From: Archilochus colubris
Lineage: Eukaryota > Chordata > Aves > Apodiformes > Trochilidae
Length of the DNA: 64,000 nt
Direction: 5' to 3'
Assembly (NCBI GenBank): GCA_023079485.1
Contig: CM041083.1
Coordinates: 106,283,054-106,347,053 of the forward strand
The notes under the pieces: model-generated
What the model was told of the DNA's origin: nothing
What the model saw: the letters and a program-made list of their open reading frames with translations, nothing else
Databases searched by the model: none
Part shown: piece after piece, positions 23,801-36,888 of the stretch
Layout: each line of letters opens with the position of its first letter
How positions within the stretch are numbered: the stretch's first letter is position 1
Made by a program: the position numbers and the translations under genes

Positions 23801-24606
23801 TCATGGCTTGGCTTAGCAAATGAAGATTTCAGAAGGGCTCTCCCCACACTTGCTGCAAGCGTGGTGATGGCTGACGAGGCCAATGTGGGACAGGCAGTGC
23901 GGGTGCAAAAGGCCCAGCAGAAAGTCTCCTGTGAGGGGACAGCCAAGGCACGGCTCTTTCTCTGCTGTCTTTTCTCCTCCAGACTGATTCTACTGTGTTC
24001 TCAAAGGAGGCAGCAGCATTATAGATGGTGTCTCCCGATGTCTCCCCACTGGAGGCCAGAGTGGGCCACTGCTGGCAGTCAGTATGGCCAAACCTGAGGG
24101 ATTGTTTCAGGGAGTCCCTGTATCTCCTCTCTGGGGCTCCTCTGTCGCAGCAGCAGGTGGCAAGTTCACTACAGAGCACAATCTTAGGGAGGGGGTGATC
24201 CTCCATCCTGGAGATGTGCCCTGCCCAGCACAGATGCATCCTCAGTATCATGGCCTCCATCCTGGTGACCCCTGCCTGTTCAAGGACAGGGACATTGGTC
24301 ACACAGTCAGTCCCATGGATGTTTAGGGTTGTACAGAGGCAGCACTGATGGAAGAGTTCAAAGAGTTGCAGGTGGTGGGGGTAGATGACCCATGATTCTG
24401 ACCCATATAAAAGAGCAGACAGTACAGTGGGTCTGCAGACACCAATCTTTGTACTTTTTTTCAGGTGTTTATTTCTCCAGACTCTTTTATGAAGTCCTCC
24501 GAACATGCTGTATGCCTTTGCTAATCTGTTGTCTCTCTCTTTGTCGATCTTGGCATCTGAGAAAATAATGTATCCCAGAGAGATGAGCTGCTGGAATGAC
24601 TTAAGC
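23801..24606 (-). mobile_element. RTE-like LINE, copy A: C-terminal part of ORF plus 3' end
   Basis: A minus-strand open frame from 24629 to 23829 (266 codons; its first codons lie in flanking DNA) encodes the region C-terminal to the RT core of an RTE-type LINE. In order it shows SDAKIDKERDNRLAKAYSMF, GLHKRVWRNKHLKK, LLYGSESWVIYPHHLQLFEL, VLEQAGVTRMEAMILRMHLC, WAGHISRMEDHPLPKIV and RDSLKQSLRFGHTDCQQW. A possible zinc-finger tail (LSHIGLVSHHHACSKCGE, about 23838-23893) lies in another minus frame, so the coding sequence appears frameshifted upstream of it. The catalytic RT core and endonuclease are absent (5' truncation near 24606). The 3' edge at TCATGGCTTGGCTT is shared with 6690-7027. In birds the known RTE family is AviRTE; assignment to it is inferred. 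Confidence 0.8.
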
Positions 24607-25118
24607 TTTGGAAATAAATAAATAAACAAATAATAATCACTACTTTGTTATAAGTTGAAATTATTCTCATCAGAAGTAATGAATACAGACATTGGTAAAA
24701 TGTTGCTCTGCCCTTCATTTTAGAGTGCTATTTTTTTCCTTTAAAGCAAAACTTCTTTGGATGTTGATGGTGGATTCGTTGTACATTTCAGAAGTCGCAT
24801 CTCACCTACACAAAGAATAAGCTTTTAGAGCAGTATTTCGAGCACCTGAATGCAGTCTGTATTGACCTAAATGATACTGTTTGTATTTGAAGAAAAACAA
24901 CCTTTTAAATACATGGACAGAATGAATGAAAAGTGTATCAGTGCAAAAATGCCTGTGTCAGCTTGCATGGTGTTATCAACAATGAGGTCAAGTACAGTAT
25001 CCATTAAGCATGGAAAATAAACTACTCAGGTAGCAAATTTAACACAGGAAAACTTCTCTCTATCTTTAAACTCAGTTCAAGCCAAATATTTTCACAACCA
25101 ACCTCATAATTCTTCGTC

Positions 25119-25166
<48 letters not shown>

Positions 25167-26799
25167 CAAGGACACCCCACTAAGCAGACAAATGTACACA
25201 CTAGTGTAGTCTGAAATAATAACATTAAATAAAATGGTTTTTTTAACACACATCAAACTTTTTTTTTGCTATCTCTTAATTCTTATGCTGATCTTTAAAA
25301 ACTGGTAGCTCACAGAGGGCTGTGTCATGTGAAGTGTTATTATGGGATATGAAAATCTGTACTTCTCCCCAAACAAATTTTGCATACTTTCTATTGTAAA
25401 AAAGAGTGGTGAAATCAATTTCTGATGAATGAGATACATGCATAAATTTCTTATCATATAGAAAATATTTCAATGTTTGAATGTTACTTTTCATTAAACT
25501 GTTAATTTAAAAGCATTATAACTTAACAGAAAATCGTTCCCTATCTTCTCACATGTCATCCAGGAAAGTGTGAAAAGGACATTTCAACCCATTTGGCCAG
25601 GGGAAGAATCTCATGGGGTCTCAAGCCATAATAACTGAATTCTAGAGGTTTGGGGTTTTTTTCTCAGGGCTTCTAATGTCACAAAATACAACCAAACCAG
25701 GCAAGTCCATACAGTTAGTCAGTATGAAAGCAACCTAGAATCATTATAGAAATTAACACAGGAAAGAAGGATGAAAATTCATTTTAAAAAATGATCTGTC
25801 TCTAAAGAGAAATTCACTTACGGAAAGCAGGATGCTCCAGAAAGACCAAGTCAGAGACATACGGCAGTTCTTTTACCTTATGGAGCTGATGATTCCCATT
25901 ACCAACAGAGGTGATTCATAAAAGCCCTCAACCAGAAATAAACTTGCAGTGATTTCCAACAGCTGTACCCCATCTGTGCCAAACAATCAGTCCAGCTAAT
26001 ACAAGAGAAAAATTGCATTTTATGTTTGAGCCACCATAATCAATATCAGGAGGGTTTAGGTAATACAAGTGGAAAGCCAACATCTTAAAATAAATGTTTT
26101 TGGGGTTTTTTTTGTCAGTTTAGGAACTTTAGCCTTGTTTTTACAATTTCACGTTTGAGCTTATTAACTTATTTTTTCCTGCTTCCATGTAAATCTTTTC
26201 TAGGGTCCTTCCCAATGACACAATATGTTTGAAAAACTTTATTTATTCAGCTATTTTTTTCTCCTGTCTAATAGTAATGATCTAGATCAGGACAAGATAA
26301 AGAATAATGATACTCTTAGATTTGGTGTGTATGATTTGTTCTTCAGTGAAAAAAATAATGCTTTTATTAGGTTCAAGATTCAGGAGACTGAGAGTTTAAT
26401 TTCAGTGTGTGTCTGCTCTGAAAAAGGAGTTTGCTTTATTCCTTAAGTATGGATTCAAATTGTCCTTCACTATTTTCAGAATAAGTGTTAACACAAAGTC
26501 AGCTAATTAAATTCTCAGGTCTTCAGACCATAAACAGAATGAGGAAATTGTGTAAAAAGAGTTTATCTTATTTCCTGTAAAACATGCCACATTGTGATGT
26601 GAGATTATATTTCTAAATTCTAAATTTCTATATTCCTAGAGTTGCTGTGGATCCATTTCTAAGGCAGCCTGAGGCAAGCATTTTTACTCAGGGAGATTTG
26701 CCCTGACTTGACATTCCCTGTGAACTCAGACAAAGGCACTTGCAGTTCTATCTTTCATTTATAAATGAGAGTTAGTAATGCGGCTTCCCTGTCCCACAG
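24607..26799. other. Unique AT-rich noncoding DNA
   Basis: No gene or transposon recognised. A (GAT)n microsatellite lies at 25119-25166. Sequence at about 26203-26228 (GGGTCCTTCCCAATGACAC) faintly resembles a CR1 3' end but is too diverged to call. Confidence 0.5.
25119..25166 (+). repeat. (ATG)n / (GAT)n microsatellite, 16 units
   Basis: About 48 bp of uninterrupted ATG trinucleotide repeat. It is the most regular trinucleotide array in the window and likely length-polymorphic. Confidence 0.97.
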
Positions 26800-27584
26800 G
26801 GCTTTGAAGTATGGCTGCTGCACATTGGTCACAACAACCCTGGAAAACTGTCAAGCAGGAAAGGACCTGGGTGTGTTGGTTGACACCTAGATGAATATGA
26901 GCTAGCAGTGTGCTCTGGTGTCCAAGAAGGCCAAGCATCCTGGCTTGTATCAGGAATGGTGTGGACAGCAGGAGAAGGGCAGTGCCCATGGCCCTGTGTG
27001 CAACACTGTTGATGCCACACCCTGAGTACCGTGTTCAGTTCTGGGCCCCTCACTACAAGAAAGACATTGAAGTGCTGGAGTGAGTTCAGAGAAGGGCAAC
27101 CAAGCTGGTGAAAGGTCTGGAGAACAACTTTTATGAGGAGAGGCTAAGGGAATTTGGAATATTTATTTTAGAGAAGAGGAGACTGAGAGGAGACAATATT
27201 GCTCTCTACAACTACCTACAAGGATGTGTAGGGAAGTGGGTGCTGGCCTCTTCTCTCAGCAAATAATGAGGAAATGGCCTGGAGCTGCAGTGGGGAGGTT
27301 CAATCTAGATATCAAGACATTCTTTACTGAAAGAGTAGTTAGATGTTGGAATGGACTGCCCAGGGAGGTGGTTGAGTCACCATCCCTGGAAGTATTTGAA
27401 AACTGTGGAGATGAGGCACTTTAAGACATTCTATAGTGGGCATGGTGAAAGAGATAAATATATTTTTATTTTATTTATATATTATAAATATATAAATATA
27501 TATTTATTTTGGGGAGGGGATGTTGATGGTTGAGCATGGTAATACTAGAGGTCTTTCCCAACCATGACAATTCTGTGATTCTGC
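26800..27584 (+). mobile_element. CR1 LINE 3' fragment, about 0.79 kb, with AT insertion
   Basis: Plus-oriented CR1. Recognisable DNA blocks include AAGGACCTGGGTGTGTTGGT, TGAATATGAGCTAGCAGTGT, AAGAAGGCCAAGCATCCTGG and CTACAAGAAAGACATTGAAG. The plus translation at about 27300-27420 gives GRFNLDIKTFFTERVVRCWN then GLPREVVESPSLEVFE. The 3' part carries an AT-only-like block (27453-27510) between the ORF end and the terminal GAGGTCTTTCCCAACCATGA / ATTCTGTGATTCTG. Many stops and frame changes upstream show it is inactive. Confidence 0.92.
27453..27510 (+). repeat. AT-rich expansion within CR1 3' UTR
   Basis: Nearly pure A/T (ATAAATATATTTTTATTTTA and similar) placed between ORF-end and 3'-terminal CR1 sequence. 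The related copy at 17.5 kb has no such block at this position. Confidence 0.85.
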
Positions 27585-30500
27585 AAGATAAGTACTTTAA
27601 AGTCTTCAAAACATGTTCATCACTCATGTTGTAGCAATATCAGCTTTATAATTAAAATAGCTAGATAGTGAGAATGAAAAGATAGAGTACAACACTTCCA
27701 AACTGGGGAGATGAGCTTATATTGGGTAATCAGTGTAACAGGATGGTAAACCCTTCTCTGAGCTGAGGCTATGAATTTGTATTTCTGTTCTTAATTCATA
27801 CTTATTTATCTAGGCAAAAATATCTGACCCGGAAAAAATGCTTGATAATAAGGACAATTTAAAACCTAGATTTCAATGAACACAACATTTTACCGCATTT
27901 GGAATATCAATTTTCATAGTATTTCCAGCCAGAATACATTTTTATTTTAATTGAATCAAACTGTTTAGCCATATGTGAATGCCAGTTGTAATAGTGCTAT
28001 TTGGAAAACATTATTTTCACCTTTATTGGACAAAAAACATCATAGTAAGTTGCCTTGCCCTGGAAATTGAACCCAGTCAGAAATAAATGAACAGGAATAC
28101 AGCCAGGCCTGGAAACAGTAAAATAAAAATCTACTTAGCAGAGAGGTGCACATTTTAAGTGATTCAATATTTTTATCTTTTAAGAAGATGGAATGCTTTC
28201 TGGGACTATATCCCATGAAAATAGTTGAACTTTATGGAATCCATGTTATAATGCATGCTTCCATAGCTAGAACAGGTTTCTAATAGCATTCATTTGAATT
28301 TAATGGGATAAAATGTTTCTTAGTACCATATTTCACATGCAATTTCTGACCACGGTGTCCCACTACAATGCACTGGGTCTACTGAGGATGTAATACACAT
28401 TCCTGGCCTCGTGGTTTGCAGACTGCATACACAGATGATGAGGAAAGATACTTATAATCACTAACCTTATTTTTTGTGGATTGTCTTTCAGAGGGATTTG
28501 GATAGTCCTAGATCATTGCCTACATCCATTACACAGCTAATAATTCAGTACAGTATACTATACTATAGTACAGTCTATGGACTTCTAGAAGTATCTACAT
28601 AACACACACTCCAAAAACCTTTCCAAACAGCAGAAGGCACAGATTTCCCTGCACAGTTTTATGGACAGGTCGCATGAAAAATATGGCCAATGTTAGAGGA
28701 ATTTTACAGATGAAAAATAGCCCATAGGACTATTCTTCTGTAAGCTCAGAGAAATACAGCATGCTTTTAGCAGGTATATTTGTGCTTCCTGAAAAAAAAA
28801 TATTTTTAATAAATGACAGCAAGTATTTCACACCAAGCAACATTCTTCTCCATTCTTCATGTTATTCAAATTTGAAAACATGATTCAGTCATCCAAAATT
28901 CTATATTTTTGTACCTGTTTTTATGTGGCATTGCAACCTACAAGAATACGCAAGCTCTTTCCACTTGGAAGATCATGTTTCCTGTTATATTTTTATTGAT
29001 ATTGGAATGTCACAAAATTTTGACAGCTTACCTGGGACAAAGTATATGTCCTTGTTATACTGGTTGTGAACCTGGGACAGACAATCAGAGGAAGCTTGCC
29101 CAATATTATTGTGTCACTACCCTGACAATGGCTTTCCAGTTGACACTATAGTTATATCTGTACTGATGTATCAGAGAGCACCATGACATAGTCCATCCTG
29201 GAGCTTTCTCATCAGTATGGTTATTTTGTTAGAGGACAGTTCTGGTCCAGGACAGTCAGTTCCCTCATGGTAATTGATACACTTCCCAGTAGGCATCCTG
29301 TGGCTGACAAATTCCTACACCTACATACATTTTTTTGACATGCAAATCATCCCATTAGACTAACAAAAGTTGGGGCATAGTTATCTCAGCTGTATATTTT
29401 TTAGGTTAACTGGATTTTAAGGTGTTTCAGGCTTTTATTGATGCTTTCTACTGGCTCCAAGTTTTGATTCCAGACTCCAAGTTTTTGATTCCTTGTAAAA
29501 CAATCTATGTCAGGGTGCAGTTGTATCCCAGAAGAATCAGAGTGAATTAAGAAAAGCTTGGTGGAGATCTTGGAGCAAGTCAGTGAAGAGTGTCTTGAAG
29601 ACCCAGTGTGTTGTTCTCTAAATCTGCAAGATGAAACTGTTATTGGTAATATGGATATCTTTCCATTTCCTATCAATTGCATAAGACTGTTGTCAAATTA
29701 TTATCCAGTGAAAGGCTACCTTTAAAAGTTACTTGTGAAGATGTGGAGTTTTTCTTTTTCTTTTTTCTTTTTTTTTTTTCCTGGGACCTTATTCTGGCAG
29801 CATGTCACCAATGTGACAGGTGATACCTGTCAGCAGAAAGACAAACAGCATCCTTCTTACTGAACACTGCCTTGACTTCACAGAACGGTAGCAAGGATAG
29901 GACATATTCCTCAAGACTAGTTAGGCTACCAATCAGGTTCCTCAGGAAACCAGGGCTTCCCTCATCATTTTAAGAGCTCATCTCAGATATTTCAGAGGAC
30001 AAACTAATGGCTCGAAGCAACCTTTTCTCATCTCTGCATCCCTGAGGAGATTTCAGCACAGAAACACTTTAGGCATTAACATCATCTGGTAAAAACATTC
30101 ACATGGACACTACTTAGCCTTCATACTTTCAGCTCATTCTGATTTTACTAAATACATCAACATGTTGATCTTTCATGTCTCAAAGTCCTCTGGAAGGCCT
30201 TTTAAAAGACATGTCCAGATACTCCTGCATTATTATTTAAATATTATTAAGTATTACTTAAAAAAATAAATGAAAAATTCCTGTGTGGTCCTTTGGCTCC
30301 CTCATTTTCACATTTTCTAAATGTCAAGGTAATTCCATTTGAAGGACCTGATAATTTTTATGGAAGGCCACTGCTGTTTACAGCTGAAGGTTTTTTAACT
30401 GACATGAGAGAAAGGCAAGTAATTCCAAATATAGCAAAATCTGTATGTTGCCTGTATTCTCATGAGATGAAGGAATAAATAGGTGTAAGCAGCATTATTA

Positions 30501-31075
30501 ATAATAGGTCATTGAAACAAAGAATCCTAATATCTATTGCTGAGCTTCTGGAGTGTTTTGAAAAGCTACTAATGGAGATCATTAAAGATCAGTTTGCATG
30601 AATCTCCATGGCATGAATCTATGTGGAAATAACCTTTTACACTGTTACTTCTGTTAAATTACAGGAGAGGAAAGAAAAAAAGATAGAAAGTATTTTTCTT
30701 GATGGTGCTCCACAGTTGCTGTCTGCAGAAAGCATAGTTCATATAACCAACTCATTTACTTCAAAGAGTATCTTATCTGATATTATACATTCACAGTCTC
30801 CTGGAAACTGACTTTGTCCCAAAGACTGTCTGTGGCAGAAAGAAATAATTCATTTTTCCTTGCAAACATATTCAAATCAAATTAAAAACGGAAGTGTATT
30901 TAAAGGTATTACAGGAACATTTTCTTATTTTAGATAATAATTTGGGACTAGAAGTTCACAAAGGCTATTATTTGGCTTTTTTGGTAAATATTTTATAATT
31001 TTTTGTTTGAAAATTATGAGATTTTTCAAGGATGGATTTGATGATAAAATGTGTGCATTCCGTTAAACTATTTGG
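27585..31075. other. Unique AT-rich noncoding DNA
   Basis: No gene recognised. Contains an imperfect 20-bp tandem duplication (CTCCAAGTTTTGATTCCAGA-like) at 29455-29493, a pyrimidine-rich T run at about 29751-29780 and a duplicated GCATGAATCT motif near 30596-30622. Confidence 0.5.
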
Positions 31076-31122
31076 AATCAGATATCTTTACAGTCCCTTC
31101 CAACCTGGACCAATCTATGACA
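31076..31122 (+). mobile_element. Possible CR1 3'-terminal remnant
   Basis: AGATATCTTTACAGTCCCTT then CCAACCTGGACCAATCTATG resembles the last 45 or so bp of a plus-oriented CR1 (GATGATCTTTAAGGTCCCTTCC-type motif followed by the octamer). No clear CR1 extends to the left, so this is either a very short insertion or the only readable piece of an old one. Confidence 0.5.
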
Positions 31123-34100
31123 AAAATGTAAGGGGAATTGTGGTTCCACTGAACTCAAGGAACTCCCATCAAATGTCATTAATTTCTGGGAATGAAGAAA
31201 ATTATTCTTTCCCAATGAATTCTCCCAAACTGCTTAAACCATAGGAATTCCCAGGACTTATTTTTAAATGAAATCATAACAGTAGGGGAAGCCCTGTGCA
31301 GCTGTACCACAGCATTTAAGTTATGATGCATCTGAAAGTGGCTGTAATAAGTCTGCAGCTTTCACTTCAAGTGCCAATACATTCAGATAAAAAAATCCAT
31401 CTTTAAATTGGAATTGTTTTTTCTTGTATTCCAGATATAATGTGGTAAAAAATGGGTAATAAAATAAAATAAAATTGAGTTTAGATTATAAGAAAACAGA
31501 GGACATTGAGTTTTATCAAGAAAACATTTCAAAATACACTTATATTTTCAGATTAATTTCTTACTAACACGTATATCTAATACAATGTAGCGAATATGAA
31601 GAATAAATTATCTTTTTATAAACTTAACAGGTATAGAATTGTTTTGAAAAGGAATTTTATATTAGCAGCTCATAGTGATAATCTGCAAACCAAACAAGTC
31701 CTGTATGAGGTGCCAAATTTCTTTGTATTTTCTTAGTAAGAAATACAATAAGAGAAAGAAATAAAGGATATGGTATGCACCATGCAGCATAAGTCATTGT
31801 GTATTGAATGGAAAAAAAGTGTTTATCAACAAGAAAAAGAAGTGCATTAGAAGTAACTTTGAGACAGCTGTGTAAAGAATTGTAGATGACTTTGGAAAAT
31901 TCATTGTGGTTGACTTCCTAAGTGGTGCACAGGAAATGCTGCCTTGTCAAGAAATATTGTCAGCCTACTAGAAGAGACAGTGGAAAGCAGTCAGTGTCCA
32001 ACTACAGTTTCTGTCCTCAATAAGTCCTCTCTTGCTACTGTCCTCCTGAAGAAGTGCATGGGTGAAAGTAAACATTTTGTTTTCATTTGTTTACTGTGCC
32101 AGGTATGTGAATAGTATTTTAAGATTAGTTTTGCAATTTTCGCTCAGCTCAGCAGGCAATTTATACAGGTTTCTGTACCCATTTTATCCACAGGCCTTCA
32201 AACAGGGTGCAATTCAATCTTTTTGAGTTTGTCACTGGAAATAACCTCAGCAGTACCACTGACATTCCCTTAACTCCTCTGTGTTTTACATAACTATATC
32301 TAAGAGATAAATTAGTTATAATTAAAAAATCATGGTTAGGCCATATTATCCTCTTACTAGAATACTATTATAAAAATCAAGCACTATAGGTTAAGGCAGA
32401 GAGAAGCAAACACGAATGCCACCTGAAGATGAGAGAAGAGAGGAGAGCTGAACAGGTGTTCTAGCAGCTGAGGGAAAGAGCTGTTCTGTGATCTCCTCCA
32501 GTCACTGACGGGTAACTGAGGTAATCAGCTTCCAGTAAGTTACTGAAAAGTAACACTCCCTCAACACTGGAGGCCCAGAGTAAGCATTATTTCTCTGTTT
32601 CAGTATCTCAGTTGGTTGACTCTAACTGTTAGATTTATGTTGTCTTAAGGATGCCTTGGAACAATAAAAACTAGCCCAACAGAAACACAGAAAAGGAGAA
32701 TTAATGAGTGAAATCTCTATAGCCAGACTTACTAAATGAATAGAAAAATTTAACTAGCAACAGAATGAGAAAACAAGTGCAAGAGAATAGCAGGGGATAA
32801 GGAGAAATTTTTAAAATCCTCCTTTATTATTCTTCAAATTTCCCTTATGATGGGGAGATTTTTCAGTGTTTGATATGGGTTTCTAAGGAATTGTCATTCC
32901 TGGCTTTGGAGTTTATCTTCAGCTTCTTGAAAAAGCTAGAAGTGTTTGAAATGTCCTCTGGAGGTCAGATGGACACAGCTCAAATAAGTGATGTTCAATC
33001 TCAAATCTCAGCCAGAATGTGATTTTTCATTTCAGGCAAAAGCTTGCATAAAGATTGAAAAAGTTACTAAATGTAACGTGGTCTGTCTTATTGCAGAAAT
33101 AAAATGACCTTTTTCAGGACAAGATATGTCAATTTTCCTTTGAAACTTGATATATTACTGACTCAAACTGTTTATCTGAGCAAATACACTTGGAGTTGTC
33201 TCTGCTCCATCCTTCACTACTCATTAGGGCAGAGAAATGACAGTCAAGGAAACCTCTATATCCCCCCCCAGACCATGTCTGAAAGATGCCCACCCTTGCT
33301 GCTGAGAGGAGGGGTGGGAAGGAGAGGCAGACAGTATTTCTCCCCAGAACTCTAAGCCATGACATAAACTGATGCAATCTTACCCACAGACCTCTAGTGC
33401 TGAGAATGAAAAGTTGAAACAGAGCAGCAAAGTGCTGTGAAAAAGTTTCCTTCAGAAACTTATGTGTCAGTATCAAAAGAAATTGTAGATACTCCAGTTA
33501 CTTTTAATCATATGACATTTACAGTGCTGTGGAAGAAACAATTGGTCTTCCAGAAAAAGTATTTAAACTACCGCACTGCAGTGCTTTAAATGTAAATTAT
33601 TTTTCCTCAAATCCATTTTATGGATTTTTTATATTTTCTCATTTTATATGCACTAAGAAATAGCTAACTCAAAGTCTTGACTTCAACCACCCCCAGTGTT
33701 CCTCTGTTACTACAGTACAAACAATGAACAATTTTTTTAAAGAAGCCTTTTCCCCACCAGGTCAGTTTCATACTGTATTCCAGAGGTCACCCATGAATGA
33801 ATGGTAAATGGCCATTCAGAGAGTTGCCAAATAACATTACTAAATGCACCAATGTGGCAACATCAGTCTTTGTGACAAGCATGATTTATTTTATTGTTTG
33901 GTACTCAACCTCATCTATGGACATTCTGTAATTCTTATAAATCCAGGAATTATTGTTAGTCTTTGGGGCAGAATATTACGAGAATGTCTCAATAATCACA
34001 AATTACTCTTTTCTTAAGTCAAAGAGGTAACCATTTCATGAATATCTGAGAGAACATATTGTGTCAGCTGGTCATAACAGTGTATTCTTTGTTTCATTGA

Positions 34101-36317
34101 ATCTTGCTTTCTCTCAATCTGCCCTCCCAGAACTCGTACACGTAAAGTTGGAAGTTTTCACTAGGAGCACGGGATAATCATGCCATTCATACACTGTCTG
34201 ATTCAGATTTAATAATCAGAATGACTTAGTCCCCAATTAAAAGACGTTACTTCCACTGTTTATTGTTCTTGAATTTACAACATAGTATCACAAAATACTC
34301 AAAGTTTAAAAAAAAAAACCAAATAAAACCTTTCTGGTTAGTATGCAGTAGTTACTGGATTACTTCATACTTAACCTTATCTTCTGAATAAATTCAAATT
34401 ATCCATTTGGTGAAGGAAGGAGTGAATATTTTTTTGTTGTTTTGGAATGTTCATACACAAAAATTTTTAAATATTCTGAATTCTTATTGAGACAAGATCT
34501 GAGGATGATAATCTCATTTATGACATTTCAAATTGCAAAACAAAATGCTGCAAAACTAGGTGCTTTCAAAGACTGAAAAATTAGCTCTCCCCTAAAATGG
34601 AAATATCAGTAGAAAATACCAACATTATTTCAAGTAATTCGGTTGTATCTAGGCACATGTAATATACCAAATGAAACTGTTCTTTGCTGGTAAAAAGAAA
34701 TGATTTCCTCCGTTTCAATGGCCTCATGTTTTTAGCTTAGCTTGTACTGCTCTCATAATTCTTATATTATTCAAAATATTATTTTACTTATCAAACAGTT
34801 TCCAAACACAAACCGAAATTTCTATCCATGTGTGACAAAAATTAGGATTGTAGTATTGAATGATGCTTCCTTTAACTAGTTTGTATTTTGCTATTTAGAT
34901 CTCAGTAATTATTCCTATTTCCTAAATTGAGACTTGATGTTTGAGGAGGAAAAAGAACTGTACAGTGAATTTAGACAAAGAAACATTTGCCTGATGGCAA
35001 GCTGAGGTAGGGAAGTTGGCTGCTACAGCAAGTGTTGGTGACCTCAGGTCAGATAATGAAGAGTCACAATGTCACTTACTGAACTGCACTGTAAATAAGG
35101 AAACTGCCTCCTGACCATCACCTTTGCTCAGCTCACTGAGTTTGAGTCCCATGCTGTATGCCTGCAATTTTTCCTTATGTAGGCCCCAACTATTCTGCAA
35201 ACAGCTTTAATCTGATGGTGCCCAAATGGCTGAGCAAAGCCAGAGAGAAAGACTGCCAAACTCAAAAAACCCTCTTCCATTTATCAGTTTTTAGTCTCTT
35301 GTCTCAACTATGTCAACACACATCCCGCCAGCTCCATAGTAGAGCATGTTTATCAGGAGGGAGAATAATGTAACCCACAATTGCTCTTTCAGAAATAGGT
35401 AACAACATAAAAATCGTATGGATTTAAACATTGTGCTTATGATAGTACAATATGTACTTAATCAGATAAAAAAACATTTTTAACATTTGAAACCAATCCA
35501 CTTAGAAAATTATTTAGACTCAGGTTACTACTTTTTTATTTTATTTATTTTTTTAGTAGCACTTTCCACATTTTCTCCCCTACTCCTTTAATAAATTTAC
35601 ATCATTATGAAAGCTAACTGGAAACTTCAGCATCTATTCTAACAACATTGCGTAAGGTACTACTGTTTAACTATTACTGTGCCAAATTGTTCTATCAATA
35701 GTTTCTGTCCCCTTCAACCTATTTCTTTCTCTTGTCTGGTAACACCAGCTGAGTTAATTCTGTTTCCCTTTGTGCAACAATAACCCTTTCTTTCATGTGA
35801 AAATCTATTGCTCACAGGCCTCATTTTTAAAGAAAAAATTACCTGAGAACCTTTCAAAATATAAGATTTTTCTTAATTTTTGCACTTTAACTCTCCAGCC
35901 CACAATACAGCTTTTTGGCTCACATTGTCTATCAATCCTAAGCAGGTTTACAGGCCATTTATTTGAAATTCTACTTGTTGAGTCATAATCAGTGGCATGC
36001 TTTTTAGGGTACTCTGTAAGTGCTGAAGAGTAAAAGAATTTTGGATTAGTTATTTATTTCTGAGAAATCCTATAATTTGAATTTACACTGTCCCTATCAT
36101 GCCCCAAAGCTCAGCTCCCCAGATTCATGCTGTCTCCTGGAGGAGATGGAGCATGTTCTGGGGTTCCCCTGCAAGGAAGGAGTCACAGTGTGTTTTTAGA
36201 GGTCTACTACAGTTGAGTACACTTGTAGACTGCAAAGTTTGCATGACTTAGTACTTTTTAAAATAGGATAATTTATTCAGGGCTTCACAGCTCCACTGAA
36301 TGATATTTTTCTTAGAT
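31123..36317. other. About 5.2 kb unique AT-rich noncoding DNA
   Basis: No transposon or exon recognised. Small simple repeats occur, such as (AAAAT)n at about 31459-31474. Short open frames are chance-sized and have no recognisable domains. This is one of the longer stretches free of identifiable mobile elements. Confidence 0.5.
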
Positions 36318-36888
36318 CTGGCCTATCATGATACTTCATCTAGTCAGCAGGTCAAGGGAGGTGATTCTTTCCCTGTACTCTGCTCTCATGAGACCTCACC
36401 TGAAATACTGCATCCACTTCTGGATGTGCTGGAGTGTGTCCAGAGAAGGGCCATGAGGATGATCAGAGGGCTGGAGCAGCTCCCCTGTGAAGACAGACAG
36501 AGAGACTTGGAGTTGTTCTGTCTGGAGAGGAGAAGGCTCTGAAGAGACCTTATTGTAGCCTTCCTGTATCTGAAGGGGGCTACAAGAAAGTTGGTGAGGG
36601 ACTTTTTGAGGATGTCAGGTAGTGATGGGACTGGGAGAATGAATTCAAACTAAAGGAGGGTAGATCTGGATTGGATGTTAGGAAGTTCAACACTATGAGG
36701 GTTCTGAGACCCTGGAACAGGTTGCCTAGAGAGGTGATGGAAGCCCCATCCCTGGAATTTTTTAATGCCAGGCTGGACAGGGCTCTGAGCAACCTGATCT
36801 AGTGGGAGGTGTCCCTGCCCATGGCAGGGGGGTTGGAACTAGATGATCTTAAAGGTCCCTTCCAACCCTGAAAATTCTATGATTGTGT
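36318..36888 (+). mobile_element. CR1 LINE 3' fragment, best preserved copy
   Basis: Plus-oriented CR1 of about 570 bp. Plus translation at about 36418-36540 gives [20 protein letters not shown] followed by DLELFCLERRRL. The 3' UTR has the complete GTGGGAGGTGTCCCTGCCCA, GGGGGGTTGGAACTAGATGA and AAAGGTCCCTTCCAACCC series and ends in ATTCTATGATTG. It is closest to the CR1 pattern of all copies here, so it is probably the youngest. About 28 bp appear deleted near 36420 (TTCTGG joined directly to ATGTGCTGG). The 5' truncation is near 36318. Confidence 0.95.

Noticed and set aside
25119..25166. Regular repeats that might suggest a CRISPR-like array
   Set aside because: A plain ATG microsatellite without spacers, in a vertebrate genome.
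26203..26228. Possible CR1 3' end (GGGTCCTTCCCAATGACAC)
   Set aside because: Too short and diverged, with no upstream CR1 sequence.
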